NCBI RefSeq assembly: GCF_003390375.1 | Contig: NZ_QUOT01000001.1 | Location: forward strand, 3,038,001 to 3,102,000 | Source: Thalassotalea euphylliae | GTDB lineage: Bacteria > Pseudomonadota > Gammaproteobacteria > Enterobacterales > Alteromonadaceae | Direction: 5' to 3' | DNA length: 64,000 nucleotides | Part shown: in pieces, positions 8,283 to 17,307 of the stretch | Layout: each line of letters starts with the position of its first letter | Position numbering within the stretch: the stretch's first letter is position 1 | Notes under the pieces: model-generated | What the model was told of the DNA's origin: nothing | Seen by the model: the letters and a program-made list of their open reading frames with translations, nothing else | Database searches by the model: none | Position numbers and translations under genes: made by a program

Positions 8283-8966
8283 GCTGAATCTCCTAATGCT
8301 ACTAGTCCAGTATGGGGAGTAATGTTACTCACTTGCTAAGCCATCTGACTTCAATTGCCAAAATCAGGTCTTTCGACCTAGTCACCATTTTACTATCAAG
8401 GCTATATTGTGCTTCGAGCTATGGTTTTCAAGAGAAAGTTACGAATAAATAAGGTAAAGCAATAAATTCAATAAGTTAATCCATTAAGTTACACTTAGTT
8501 GCTGTCCATTTCTCAACAAGCAAGCTCTTTTAGCAATATTTACTAGGTTTAGTCAATCTTTTTGTGTACTTGGTTCCCATAGGATGGGATCTGGATCAAG
8601 GGGCTGCAAGACATATTCCCAATGGGCATAGCTCGCAGATGTTGATGGCAGCAGTTAACTTTCTATACGCCATTAATGCGAAAGGGCGAAGAGAAAAACA
8701 AGTAAATACAAAAGTTAATGAACACCACAGAACAAATGTTACTGTTTATTAAAGAGTGTAACTGTTTGTTTATAAATAGGTAATTGACACAGTTGTTTAC
8801 ATCTTGTCATTATTTTTACATGTCACATCTTCTTTAATAGCTGAGGTTTAATCAATCAGCATTATGGAAAATTACAATAATAAATAGTGATAGTTCAAAT
8901 ATCGATTTTTTAGGTAATGATACGTCAAGCAACACTTGCCCAAGCAATCGGGCTTCAAAGCAGGCA
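8283..8966. other. Long intergenic region between dksA and the sulfotransferase-like gene
   Basis: About 680 bp between divergent genes. It holds the dksA ribosome binding site at its left edge and presumably promoters for both directions. A 62-codon frame at 8564-8752 lacks a good ribosome binding site and shows no recognisable protein character, so it is not called. The frame of the downstream gene is open back to 8841 but has no ATG, GTG or TTG before 8967. Confidence 0.5.
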
Positions 8967-10082
8967 GTGCAGCCTAGTAGTTCTGCTCAATCCGCAACTC
9001 AAGTTCAGCGAGAAAACCTCACCCAACCAATATTGGCCGATGGAGATAGGCCATTAAATCAGGCAAATTATTTACTGCACCGCTTTGAGCCAGCCACAGC
9101 TTTATTTACTTATATTAAAACCACACAACAGAAGATAAATGCGGCATCCTTTATAGACGGTAGAGAGGACTTCTCTGTTGATAAGACTTGTTATCAAGTT
9201 CCAGCGGCGCAAACCGTGTCATCATTCACTGCTACCGAAACACCTTTAGCCAAATTTATTTTTCATATTGGTTTTTGTGGCTCAACATTATTGGCGAAAA
9301 CTTTGGCATATCATCAGGCGAAAGTGCTGTGTTATAAAGAGCCGCAAGTACTTATCGATTTAGCTGAGCTTAAAGCGACTAACCATCTGCTTTATCGACA
9401 AACTGCGCGTTGGCAGCAGTACATCACTTTTACCGTGCAGCAATTAGCCAAGCGCTTTACACCAGAACAGCAGTTAGTGACCAAACCATCAAATTGGGCA
9501 AATTCTTTACTGCCTGACCTAGCGGTACTGATACCTGGTAGTCGGGCTGTATTTATGTCTATGCCTAAGCAAGCATACTTAGTGGCGATATTTCGCGGTG
9601 GTAAAGAGAGAATCGCTTTTATTTACCGTTTACGTGCTCATTTGTTAAAGGTGTTGCCGGACTATCAACCTCTGGCCGTCAAGATCGATAACTGTGGCCA
9701 AGATATATTGTGGCAAGTGGCAAAATCTTGTTTACTGGTATATCGCTTGCAACATTTACTGTTTTCGCGAGCGCAACAGTTATTACCAAGCGAACAGTGG
9801 CAAACACTGGATTATCAGGAGTTTTTGAATACGCCACACGAAACCTTGTTGCAAGTAAATAACACACTGCAACTGGGATTAACGATCAATGAGCTAGAGT
9901 TAGCACAAGCTGCAAGTTTTCAACGTCATGCAAAAGCACCAGCAGAAAGCTATCAAAGTCATGAAAAAACGACCATTGATGAGCAAGTTTATGCGTATTA
10001 TCAGGATGCGATAGAGGTGAGTTTAACTTGGGATGATAACTTAAATCATGAGTTGACTAATGCTTGCCAGCAAATTGCTTGA
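8967..10082 (+). CDS. Sulfotransferase-like P-loop protein
   Basis: 371 residues. The segment FIFHIGFCGSTLLAKTL near residue 96 resembles the 5'-phosphosulfate-binding loop at the start of PAPS-dependent sulfotransferase domains; the rest is divergent and helix-rich. The first 30 residues are low-complexity (S, Q, A). GTG 8967 is the only ordinary start in the open frame and lacks a strong ribosome binding site, so the N-terminus is uncertain. It sits between dksA and sfsA, which are usually closer together, suggesting a lineage-specific insertion. Substrate unknown; another P-loop function is possible. Confidence 0.6.
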   Translation: MQPSSSAQSATQVQRENLTQPILADGDRPLNQANYLLHRFEPATALFTYIKTTQQKINAASFIDGREDFSVDKTCYQVPAAQTVSSFTATETPLAKFIFHIGFCGSTLLAKTLAYHQAKVLCYKEPQVLIDLAELKATNHLLYRQTARWQQYITFTVQQLAKRFTPEQQLVTKPSNWANSLLPDLAVLIPGSRAVFMSMPKQAYLVAIFRGGKERIAFIYRLRAHLLKVLPDYQPLAVKIDNCGQDILWQVAKSCLLVYRLQHLLFSRAQQLLPSEQWQTLDYQEFLNTPHETLLQVNNTLQLGLTINELELAQAASFQRHAKAPAESYQSHEKTTIDEQVYAYYQDAIEVSLTWDDNLNHELTNACQQIA

Positions 10083-10104
10083 TTGCGCAAATTTTTAGTT
10101 TGTA

Positions 10105-10836
10105 TTAGCTAGTGCGTAACGCCAGTGCTTGATTTAGTGCCATACCGTCAGGTGAAATTTCGGCTTTATAGACTAGAACTTCAACGCCAGCAGCAATGGC
10201 TTCATTGAGAAGTTGAGCATAAGTTGGGTCAATATGGGCTGCTGCGGCGAAACTGGTGATACCGGAATGTAATACCGCAAAAAGTAGTACAGCTCGTTGT
10301 CCTTGCGCGGCAATATGCATCAGTTCGCGTAAATGCTTTTGTCCACGTGTAGTTACCGCGTCAGGAAAATAGCCATGTCCTTGCTTCGATGATTCTGTAT
10401 AAGCTTGGGCATCTAATAGGGTGACACTTTTTACTTCAACGTAGGCATCAGCTTGTTGCCCTTGTGACAGCAGAATATCAATTTTGCTGTTTTCTTCACC
10501 GTACTTTACTTCTCTTTGAAGCGTTTGGTAGCCCGCTAGCTCTGAAATTAACCCAGCGTTAATGGCTTGCTCTGCCAATTGATTAGCGCGGGCGGTATTA
10601 ACACAAATAAAATCGCCTGCTTGCTGAGTTTCGGTTAGTTCCCAACTAAAGGGATACTTGCGTTTTGGGTTGTCAGAGGTACTGTACCAAACATTGTCAC
10701 CTGGCTCTGCACAGCCTGTCATGGCTCCTGTGTTGGCAACGTGAAGTGTGGTTTCGCTGCCATCGGCCAAGGTAACATCGGCAAGAAAGCGCTTGTAGCG
10801 TTTGATAAGCGTGGCTTTTTTTAATGACAACTGCAT
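10105..10836 (-). CDS. sfsA: SfsA DNA/RNA nuclease family protein
   Basis: 243 residues, the normal size. Diagnostic SfsA motifs are present: NTGAMTGCAEPG, SDNPKRKYPFSWELTE and the nuclease-like IDILLSQ...YVEVKSVTL block with its D-x(n)-ExK core. E. coli SfsA was first linked to sugar fermentation (maltose) regulation and belongs to a nuclease-fold family; its physiological role remains unclear. sfsA near dksA is conserved gammaproteobacterial synteny. Confidence 0.95.
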   Translation of the reverse strand: MQLSLKKATLIKRYKRFLADVTLADGSETTLHVANTGAMTGCAEPGDNVWYSTSDNPKRKYPFSWELTETQQAGDFICVNTARANQLAEQAINAGLISELAGYQTLQREVKYGEENSKIDILLSQGQQADAYVEVKSVTLLDAQAYTESSKQGHGYFPDAVTTRGQKHLRELMHIAAQGQRAVLLFAVLHSGITSFAAAAHIDPTYAQLLNEAIAAGVEVLVYKAEISPDGMALNQALALRTS

Positions 10837-11071
10837 GGTACGGCTCAGTTTTTATTCGGCTGGTTTAATTCTGATATGATTTCAGCTTTGATTGTATGTT
10901 GTTTGTCGTTCAATAGAAAGATTCCAACAACCGCTCTAGAGTAGTGAGCTGGCATACAACGACATTGCCGTTAATCACTATAAACAAGCCGCTAGTCAAC
11001 CTATCCTGTTGCTAAATCAGGGCGACTGCTATTTTTTACTAGCCTCAAACAAGAATAATAAGGTTGTAAAA

Positions 11072-12310
11072 ATGATGGTGCTAACCAAAACAAGTTTGTC
11101 AGAGCAAGCTTCATTACAAAGGTTATTAGGCGCAATAACTGTGCTGATAGTAACCTTGCTGTTGAGCAGCTGCGGCGGCTCGCAAGTGCGCCCCTGTGAG
11201 CGCAATATTGATGATTGCCTAGTCGAGATACCGCCACCTGTCGAGGTGTGGTGGGATGCCCCCCTTCCTGACTTTAGCGAAAATCCCGATCGTCCTGTTA
11301 TTTCATTACTTGGTGAACGCACTCAAGTTTTTTCAGTTGGCGAATTTTATCTTGAAGAAGGTGCACTGGCAGCAGATGAGCAAGATGGTGACATTTCTGA
11401 GCAAATCATCATTACTGGTGATGTTGATACCAGTCGTGTTGGTGATTATCTAGTGCGTTATGCTGTCACTGACAGTGATGGACAAGCGGCAATTGAGCAG
11501 GCACGCGTTATTCGTGTAATTGACAACAACGCTCAGCACTTAACACGCAGACCACTTGGCACAACGGCTGCAAATTTCGGTTATTTTGAACATTTACCGA
11601 CAAACTATGGTGAACAAGTTCAGCAAAAGCCGCCGCTATTAATTTATCTGCATGGCAGTGGTGGCAATTTGGAATTTACGACAGATACAGATCCTGTTAC
11701 GTCACTTGATGCTGTTTTGGAAAACTATGGTGTGCCTCGACTTATTGATGATCGAGAATGGAACAATGACTTACCATTCGTTGTTGTGGCACCGCATTTG
11801 GGCACCATTCCAGGCGTAGGCTTTAAAGATCGCCTTGATGCTTTTGTCGATTATGCGATCCACACCTACGATATTGACGTTAATCGCGTGTATTTAACGG
11901 GTTGGAGTAGCGGTGGTTATTTAAGTTCAGCTTACGCTGTCGATTTTCCTGAAAAAATTGCCGCTATTGCGCCTATTGCATCTGGCTTAGCCACCGAGAT
12001 TGAAGACTTACCCGATGACTTCTGTAATATTGAACAGGTTCCTGTGTGGCTGTTCCACGGCACGGGTGATCAAATCACGCCGTTTGTTCGCTCTATTCGT
12101 GCTTACAATGCGATTGTCGATTTATGTCAGCCTAGGGTTATTCCCAAGCTATCGCTAATTCTTCAGGCGAGACATCATATTCATCATGCGGTTTACGATT
12201 TGTCAGCGCTTGTCGGGGGGAGCCAAGAAGCGACTTATGATCCGCGCTATGAACCTTATGACGAAGACATTTTCCAGTGGCTACTCAGTCATAGCTTGCT
12301 TGATAGGTAG
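11072..12310 (+). CDS. Lipoprotein alpha/beta hydrolase with DUF5011-like Ig domain
   Basis: I start at ATG 11072, 8 bp after AAGG. The N-terminus is a lipoprotein signal with lipobox LLSSC near residue 33, so the protein is probably outer-membrane or periplasm anchored. Residues about 75-150 resemble a DUF5011/HYR bacterial Ig-like domain (AADEQDGDISEQI ... GDYLVRYAVTDSDGQ). The rest is a PHB-depolymerase/LpqC-like esterase: oxyanion motif YLHGSGGN, nucleophile elbow GWSSGG, a later GTGDQITPF and a histidine-rich RHHIHHAVYD likely holding the catalytic His. It may cleave extracellular polymer esters; substrate unknown. Confidence 0.75.
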   Translation: MMVLTKTSLSEQASLQRLLGAITVLIVTLLLSSCGGSQVRPCERNIDDCLVEIPPPVEVWWDAPLPDFSENPDRPVISLLGERTQVFSVGEFYLEEGALAADEQDGDISEQIIITGDVDTSRVGDYLVRYAVTDSDGQAAIEQARVIRVIDNNAQHLTRRPLGTTAANFGYFEHLPTNYGEQVQQKPPLLIYLHGSGGNLEFTTDTDPVTSLDAVLENYGVPRLIDDREWNNDLPFVVVAPHLGTIPGVGFKDRLDAFVDYAIHTYDIDVNRVYLTGWSSGGYLSSAYAVDFPEKIAAIAPIASGLATEIEDLPDDFCNIEQVPVWLFHGTGDQITPFVRSIRAYNAIVDLCQPRVIPKLSLILQARHHIHHAVYDLSALVGGSQEATYDPRYEPYDEDIFQWLLSHSLLDR

Positions 12311-12407
12311 TGTTTAGCTAATGGTTGGACGCCCTTGTGTTTTTTTCACCCCACGGCGAAGGAAAATAAGATATAATCTTGGCTAAAATTATTGGTCAGG
12401 AAAGTTG

Positions 12408-13358
12408 ATGTTACAGCATTTTTATAGTGAAGAAGCCGTCAGGTATAACAGCATGGAAATTGCTGTTATTCTGCAAAAATTTCGAGAGCTTCTACATTAT
12501 AATCAAACGCTTAATCAGCACCTGATCAACAATACTTATTGGCTAAAAATTACCGAGCAAGGGTTAGTCGATTTATTTCCCTTCATTGAAAAAGGCAAAT
12601 TACTTCGTACTCTGTACCGGATGAAAGAGCTTGGCTTAATTCTGCAAAAGCAAGATCAAAGTAATACCTATTGGTTTACGGTAAACGACATTCCCGTTGA
12701 AACGCCAGCGCCAGCCAATCACTCGGTGAGCCCGCAAGCACAGGCGTTTGTCAATGGTCAGCAAGTAGAGCCTGCGAGCAAACGATTATGGTCAGATGTG
12801 AACCAAGAATTTATTGCCGAGTCGGTAGCTAAGTTAGTGGCCAAGCACGGATACGATCAAAACCACTTCTTTGAGATATGGCATACGTTTGCCTCATCAA
12901 TGGATGCTAACGGTGAACAGCCTCCGGCACGCATGGATCTGATTCAAAAGCGTTTTATTGCGTACGCTAACAAAGTACAAATGAACTTAGCACATGGTAA
13001 TAGGCGTTATCAGCAAACTTATAATCAAACAGCCGAGAAGCGCGAGCAAGCAGTTGAGGCATGGCTTGGGTACATTGACAAGATGCCACCGGAATTTGTT
13101 TACAAGGTTGACTCTAATGGCCTGCAAGCTTCTTTAGATTTTGTTTGGAATTGCTTTATTCGCAAGTCTTATGAAAAGCAAATTCCACTTAAAAACAGCT
13201 ATCAGTTAGAAAATGGTTTTTCAGTGTTTGTAAATACATGGCGCCAAAACGAAGTCAAAGATCAGCAAAAACAAAACTACAAACCTCGCAGTGGTTATCA
13301 GAAAGTTGATCATAACGATACTTCTTGGGCCGACGATATTGATTTGGAAGGGTTATAG
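12408..13358 (+). CDS. Winged-helix replication-initiator-like protein
   Basis: 316 residues from ATG 12408, 6 bp after AGGA (the TTG at 12405 is too close). The first 95 residues look like a winged helix (KGKLLRTLYRMKELGLILQK then a wing ending YWFTV), as in phage O-type initiators. A helical region follows (about 120-200) and the C-terminus is polar. The next gene, 3 bp downstream, resembles phage lambda P-type helicase loaders. I infer a chromosomal initiator/primosome-like role; a DnaT-like annotation is also possible. No phage structural genes lie nearby. Confidence 0.5.
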   Translation: MLQHFYSEEAVRYNSMEIAVILQKFRELLHYNQTLNQHLINNTYWLKITEQGLVDLFPFIEKGKLLRTLYRMKELGLILQKQDQSNTYWFTVNDIPVETPAPANHSVSPQAQAFVNGQQVEPASKRLWSDVNQEFIAESVAKLVAKHGYDQNHFFEIWHTFASSMDANGEQPPARMDLIQKRFIAYANKVQMNLAHGNRRYQQTYNQTAEKREQAVEAWLGYIDKMPPEFVYKVDSNGLQASLDFVWNCFIRKSYEKQIPLKNSYQLENGFSVFVNTWRQNEVKDQQKQNYKPRSGYQKVDHNDTSWADDIDLEGL

Positions 13359-13361
13359 TCA

Positions 13362-13958
13362 ATGAATAAGCGCACTATACAAAACAAACAAAATACGCAA
13401 CAAACGTTAAGACCAAACTACCCGTCGCAAGGCAGTTCGCTACAAAACTATTCGCTACAGACTAAGTCGCCACAAAATATGTCTTCGGCGATGTCTGATT
13501 TTAGGCAGCAATACCAACAGCAAGGCAATGCTAATCATAACTTAGCTCAGCGAGGTAGTGCCGATGTACCTGCCGATTTACAGATCAAAATCAACAAGGT
13601 GGTTGAAGCGATTGACGGTATGTACCAGTTTTCTGGCTTGAGAGATACCGAGAAAACTAATCGCTATAAAGCTGAGCTTACCAAAGGTTTGTACAGCATT
13701 CGTGATCGTATTGATGAGTCGAATTTAAGAAATGCGCTTAACTTTTTCCGCACGCAAGGGGGAAAGTTTCCACCAAGTGTACCTGAGTTTATTCAAGCAG
13801 TGCTTGGTCAGCACGAAGAACAAACTAAGCCCCCTGAGTTAGTTTGGTTTGATGCGTCAAAAGCCTTACCTAAACATAGCGCTGAACAAATGGCAGAATT
13901 TGCGAAACAAGGTATTGCTAGTGCTCGTGCAGCACTAAAAAAACAACCTAAACGCTAG
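13362..13958 (+). CDS. Lambda P-like / helicase-loader-like protein
   Basis: 198 residues. The first 65 are Q/N/S-rich and probably disordered. The remaining part is helical and contains GKFPPSVPEFIQAVLG, resembling the PPS..EF motif of the replication protein P family, which loads DnaB in phages. It follows the winged-helix gene by 3 bp and is surely co-transcribed. The similarity is motif-level; I cannot confirm the family without a profile search. Confidence 0.5.
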   Translation: MNKRTIQNKQNTQQTLRPNYPSQGSSLQNYSLQTKSPQNMSSAMSDFRQQYQQQGNANHNLAQRGSADVPADLQIKINKVVEAIDGMYQFSGLRDTEKTNRYKAELTKGLYSIRDRIDESNLRNALNFFRTQGGKFPPSVPEFIQAVLGQHEEQTKPPELVWFDASKALPKHSAEQMAEFAKQGIASARAALKKQPKR

Positions 13959-14054
13959 TGTGTGTTTACCAAAGTCTTTGCGGATAAGGCAGTAAATAAA
14001 AACCTCATGAGGTATAAGACCTAATCAGCAAACGGACAAAATGGGAGGTATAGA

Positions 14055-14831
14055 GTGATAGCTAACATCATTGGTACTTTATTTTCTCCCCTCTGCTTTT
14101 TCTTAGTTTTACTGTTTTTAACCACGTTACCCAGCCACGCGCAACCAACAAGTATGCGTGTTTGTATTGACGATCAACTTTATATCCCCTATTTCGACAA
14201 AGACAATAGCATGCGCTCCGATGGTAAAGTGATTGAGCTTGTTCGCAGGAGTGCCGCGAACAATAGTTTAGTGATTGAAATCCAACGTAAAAGCTGGGCA
14301 CGTTGTTTAGCGAAGCTTATCGATAATCGCGTAGATGCCGCTATGGCTGTTATTTACAACGCTGAACGCGCTGACTTGATGGTGTTTCCCAAAGGAGCAG
14401 AGCAAGATAAACCAGCCTTGTATTTGATGCGCCTTCGTTATCCATTTTTTGTCAAAAAAGATCAGCCTTTTCGTTTAAGTGAATATCAACGGCAAGCAGG
14501 GCATGGCATTAGTGCGCCCCGAGAGTATATCGCCTATCAGATGTTGGCCGACATGAAGCTGTTATCGGCTTATGATTACAGCTTGGACAATGGCTTAAAA
14601 ATGGTTGCCGCAGGGCGGCTTGATGCCTATGTGGTGGAACAGGCATCAGGGCAGCATGCACTTGCTAGGCTTAGCTTAGAGCAGCAGGTGGAAGCGGCTG
14701 GCGAAGCCTTAATTGATAAATATGTACATATCCCTGTAAGTAAGCAGTTTTATCAAGCGCATCAAGTACAAGTTGATGGCTTTTGGCAAGACTTGGCTGC
14801 AGCCAGAACTGCTGTACTAGCTGAACACTAG
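14055..14831 (+). CDS. Periplasmic substrate-binding protein-like (SBP_bac_3 type)
   Basis: 258 residues with a signal peptide (hydrophobic run to about residue 28, cut near SHA-QP). The mature part has the two-lobe pattern of family 3 solute-binding proteins: an N-terminal beta strand (MRVCIDDQLYIPYF), then RKSWARCLAKLIDNRVDAAMAV and a later GRLDAYVVEQ. No ABC permease or ATPase is adjacent, and many marine bacteria carry such orphan proteins. It may bind an amino-acid-like ligand or act as a sensor accessory; ligand unknown. GGGAGGT is present about 8 bp before the start. Confidence 0.7.
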   Translation: MIANIIGTLFSPLCFFLVLLFLTTLPSHAQPTSMRVCIDDQLYIPYFDKDNSMRSDGKVIELVRRSAANNSLVIEIQRKSWARCLAKLIDNRVDAAMAVIYNAERADLMVFPKGAEQDKPALYLMRLRYPFFVKKDQPFRLSEYQRQAGHGISAPREYIAYQMLADMKLLSAYDYSLDNGLKMVAAGRLDAYVVEQASGQHALARLSLEQQVEAAGEALIDKYVHIPVSKQFYQAHQVQVDGFWQDLAAARTAVLAEH

Positions 14832-14974
14832 TTTTTGTTTTGGGTAGGCTTTTTAAGTAATTAGTAGATACCTCAGTTAGCATTGAGGAAGTGTTTTTAT
14901 CTCTTAACACTAAGTTATCGTATGCTAATCAATAATTAACGCCCAATTCGCCATTACTTTTCATTTTCAGAATA

Positions 14975-15253
14975 TATACCCACGCTACTGCAAGATGCTT
15001 GAATTCAGCGCTGTCACAGGGGCTCAATATCAAGGCGCAGCTTGCAGGAATGGCACTCCCTTTCAATAAGCTGTAACACAGAGATTGAGTTCCTGTGAAG
15101 CGCCCAACGGGTTGGTTTAAAAGCAATTTATGCTGCGTTATTGACTTTGCTTTCCATGCAAAAAAGGGGAACAACCATTCTCTGCAATCAATGCCTTGCC
15201 TAAACCGCTTTTAATTCCAACTGAAACAAGCACTTTGTAGTAGCTTGGGTATA
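14975..15253. mobile_element. MITE-like element, 279 bp, with 26-bp terminal inverted repeats
   Basis: The left end (14975-15000) and the reverse complement of the right end (15228-15253) match at 22 of 26 positions, both beginning TATACCC. Inside, 15008-15028 and about 15082-15102 form another imperfect inverted repeat (GCGCT..CACAGG), and a third nested stem (CAGCTT/AAGCTG) lies within it, so the left half would fold into a long hairpin. No coding capacity is seen. The TATA at each outer end would fit a TA target, as in Tc1/IS630-type MITEs, but this is inference. The right end is 35 bp from the pepB start. Confidence 0.7.
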
Positions 15254-15255
15254 AT
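15250..15255 (+). promoter_or_regulatory. Candidate -10 element for pepB at the MITE edge
   Basis: TATAAT spans the right end of the MITE (last four bases inside, two outside), about 34 bp before the pepB ATG. No good -35 is visible at 16-18 bp, so activity is uncertain. Confidence 0.35.
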
Positions 15256-15288
15256 ATTGTTATAACAATGACATTTTTGAGGTTAGCA

Positions 15289-16572
15289 ATGACGACCACA
15301 ACTTCTATTTTTCTATCCAATGAAACCCATTCAACAGGCTGGCAAAGCAACAACCTAGTTCAAATAATTGATGAGCAAGTTCATATCTACGTTGAGCCAG
15401 ATAGTTTATATCCACTGCGAGACTTACAACGAGCAGGCCGTAAAGTTGATGGTTTAGGTGTTAAACATATTAACTTTGTGGGCGACAACTGGTCGGCCGA
15501 ACAACAGTGGGCGGTTGCGCTTGGTTTTACCAGTGTTGGTAAGCTTACCAGTGTTGATTTTTGTGGTGATCAACAAGCAGAGCTTACGAAAAAGCTCGCG
15601 GTTTATGCATGGGCGAGAGACTTAACCAATCAAACACCTGCAGAGCTATACCCAGCCTCAATTGCAGAAAAAACGATTAATTACCTATCAGAGCTCGCGG
15701 GTGACAAAATCACGACTGTAGTGACATCGGGCGAAGCATTAGTTGAACAGGGTTGGCTCGGCATATACAACGTTGGTAAAGCGAGTATCAATCCGCCGTG
15801 CTTATTAGAAGTGGATTACAACCCAAGCGGAGATGCAAACGCTCCTGTTGCTGCTTGTCTAGTCGGTAAAGGGATCACTTTTGATAGCGGTGGCTATTCA
15901 ATTAAATCGAACGCGGGCATGTTCGACATGAAATGCGATATGGGCGGTGCAGCTGTTGTTGCGGGCGCATTAGCAATAGCGATTGAAAGTGGCTTAGAAA
16001 AACGAGTAAAACTATTTTTGTGCTGCGCAGAAAACATGATCAGTGGTCATGCTTATAAACTTGGCGATGTGATTCGCTATAAAAACGGCGTAACCATGGA
16101 AGTTGCTAATACAGATGCCGAAGGGCGAATTGTGCTAGCAGATGGCCTGTTAGCGGCGGGCGAGACCGGTGCGCCACTTATCATTGATGCCGCAACACTA
16201 ACGGGAGCTGCGGTTAGTGCAACCGGTGGCGATTACACCGCGTTATTTGCCTTAGATCAGCAAGCGGCAGATCAAGCAATAGCAGCGGCGAAACAAGTGA
16301 ATGAGCCAATTTGGCAATTGCCACTTGAGCAATGGCATCAAAGTAAATGCCCGTCAGCATTTGCCGATACCGCCAATAGTCGTCCTATCCCTGGCGGTGG
16401 CCCAGGCGGTGCAAGTAATGCAGCAGGCTTTTTAAGTCGCTTTGTGCCAAATCAGGGTAAAGGCTGGTTGCACTTTGATATTGCAGCGGCATATAACGGT
16501 AAGGCGAATGAATGCTGGGCGGTTGGTGCAACCGGTATTTCCATTGAAACCATCGCGACGCTGATACGTTAG
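15289..16572 (+). CDS. pepB: Aminopeptidase B (M17 leucyl aminopeptidase family)
   Basis: 427 residues from ATG 15289, 6 bp after GAGG; this equals the E. coli PepB length and is preferred to ATG 15268. A cytoplasmic two-metal exopeptidase releasing N-terminal residues. The M17 signature NTDAEGRIVLADGLL is intact, as is the metal/active-site lysine region GKGITFDSGGYSIK with D in MKCDMGGAA. A strong terminator follows. The 5' flank is occupied by a MITE-like element, which may have altered its promoter. Confidence 0.95.
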   Translation: MTTTTSIFLSNETHSTGWQSNNLVQIIDEQVHIYVEPDSLYPLRDLQRAGRKVDGLGVKHINFVGDNWSAEQQWAVALGFTSVGKLTSVDFCGDQQAELTKKLAVYAWARDLTNQTPAELYPASIAEKTINYLSELAGDKITTVVTSGEALVEQGWLGIYNVGKASINPPCLLEVDYNPSGDANAPVAACLVGKGITFDSGGYSIKSNAGMFDMKCDMGGAAVVAGALAIAIESGLEKRVKLFLCCAENMISGHAYKLGDVIRYKNGVTMEVANTDAEGRIVLADGLLAAGETGAPLIIDAATLTGAAVSATGGDYTALFALDQQAADQAIAAAKQVNEPIWQLPLEQWHQSKCPSAFADTANSRPIPGGGPGGASNAAGFLSRFVPNQGKGWLHFDIAAAYNGKANECWAVGATGISIETIATLIR

Positions 16573-16643
16573 CATTTTGATTAAGGCCCAATCGATTTAG
16601 GCCCAATCGCAGCCGAAATATATGAGCCTTTGAAAGCCATTTG

Positions 16644-16682
16644 TAGGCTAGACATCATTGTGATGTCTAGCCTATTTTTTTG
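16644..16682 (+). terminator. Strong rho-independent terminator after pepB
   Basis: A 14-bp stem (TAGGCTAGACATCA/TGATGTCTAGCCTA) with a 3-base loop is followed by a run of eight T residues. Confidence 0.92.
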
Positions 16683-16730
16683 AACTAACTACAATTTTCT
16701 AAGAGATGGTAGTGAGGTAGCAATGATGAG

Positions 16731-17147
16731 TTAGACGACTTGCGTTTGCTCTTTCAAGTAGTCTTGTAGCCAAGCTTCGGCACTGTCTCTGTCGCTAAAA
16801 ACAAAGAATGGTAGTTGGCAACTATTGTAGATACGGCGTAGCTGCATTTGTTGAATATCGGCATGTGCGGTATTGAGCAGTACTGTCGCGTTGGCCACCA
16901 TATTGTTTTTAACACGAAACTTAGTGATGTCGATAATGTGCTGTTCAACTTCTGGCGTAAAAACACCACTGCCTTCATAACAGATTAACGATGCCCAAGG
17001 TTGGTGCTTCATTTCCAAGGTCAAATCGAGCATGTCTTGATGATACTGCTCAATACTATCTTCATCGAAGATGCGTTTGGCATCGACCAACAAAATATTA
17101 TCTTTTTTGGTGATGTCATAATGAGAATGGAGCTGCCTATTCATCAT
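16731..17147 (-). CDS. Hypothetical cytoplasmic protein, possibly SpoIIAA/STAS-like
   Basis: 138 residues from ATG 17147, which follows GGA by 6 bp; a longer frame to TTG 17222 exists but its extra residues look unlike coding. The pattern (YDITKKDNILLVDAKRIFDEDSIEQYHQDM ..., given in part as YDITKKDNILLVDAKRI) alternates strands and helices as in SpoIIAA-like folds seen in marine bacteria. No catalytic motif and no membrane segment are seen. Function unknown; the fold suggestion is weak. Confidence 0.6.
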   Translation of the reverse strand: MMNRQLHSHYDITKKDNILLVDAKRIFDEDSIEQYHQDMLDLTLEMKHQPWASLICYEGSGVFTPEVEQHIIDITKFRVKNNMVANATVLLNTAHADIQQMQLRRIYNSCQLPFFVFSDRDSAEAWLQDYLKEQTQVV

Positions 17148-17307
17148 GCCGAATCCATTTTTTGCCGGAACATATAAGTAACAGGCTTTACTCGCTTTGC
17201 CAAGTAAGCAGATTTTTTTCAAGTTACAAGTTTTTATATTTCTTAAAAATCAAATGGTTAACTGGTTGGTGCAGTTGATTTTCTAATAGGCTCTCAACAT
17301 GAAGAGC

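Noticed and set aside
8564..8752. 62-codon frame between dksA and the sulfotransferase-like gene
   Set aside because: No ribosome binding site and no protein-like character; probably chance in a long spacer.
11001..11322. Antisense open frames overlapping the lipoprotein hydrolase start, and similar long antisense frames in uvrA, putA and the kinase
   Set aside because: They mirror well-supported genes and lack ribosome binding sites or recognisable domains.
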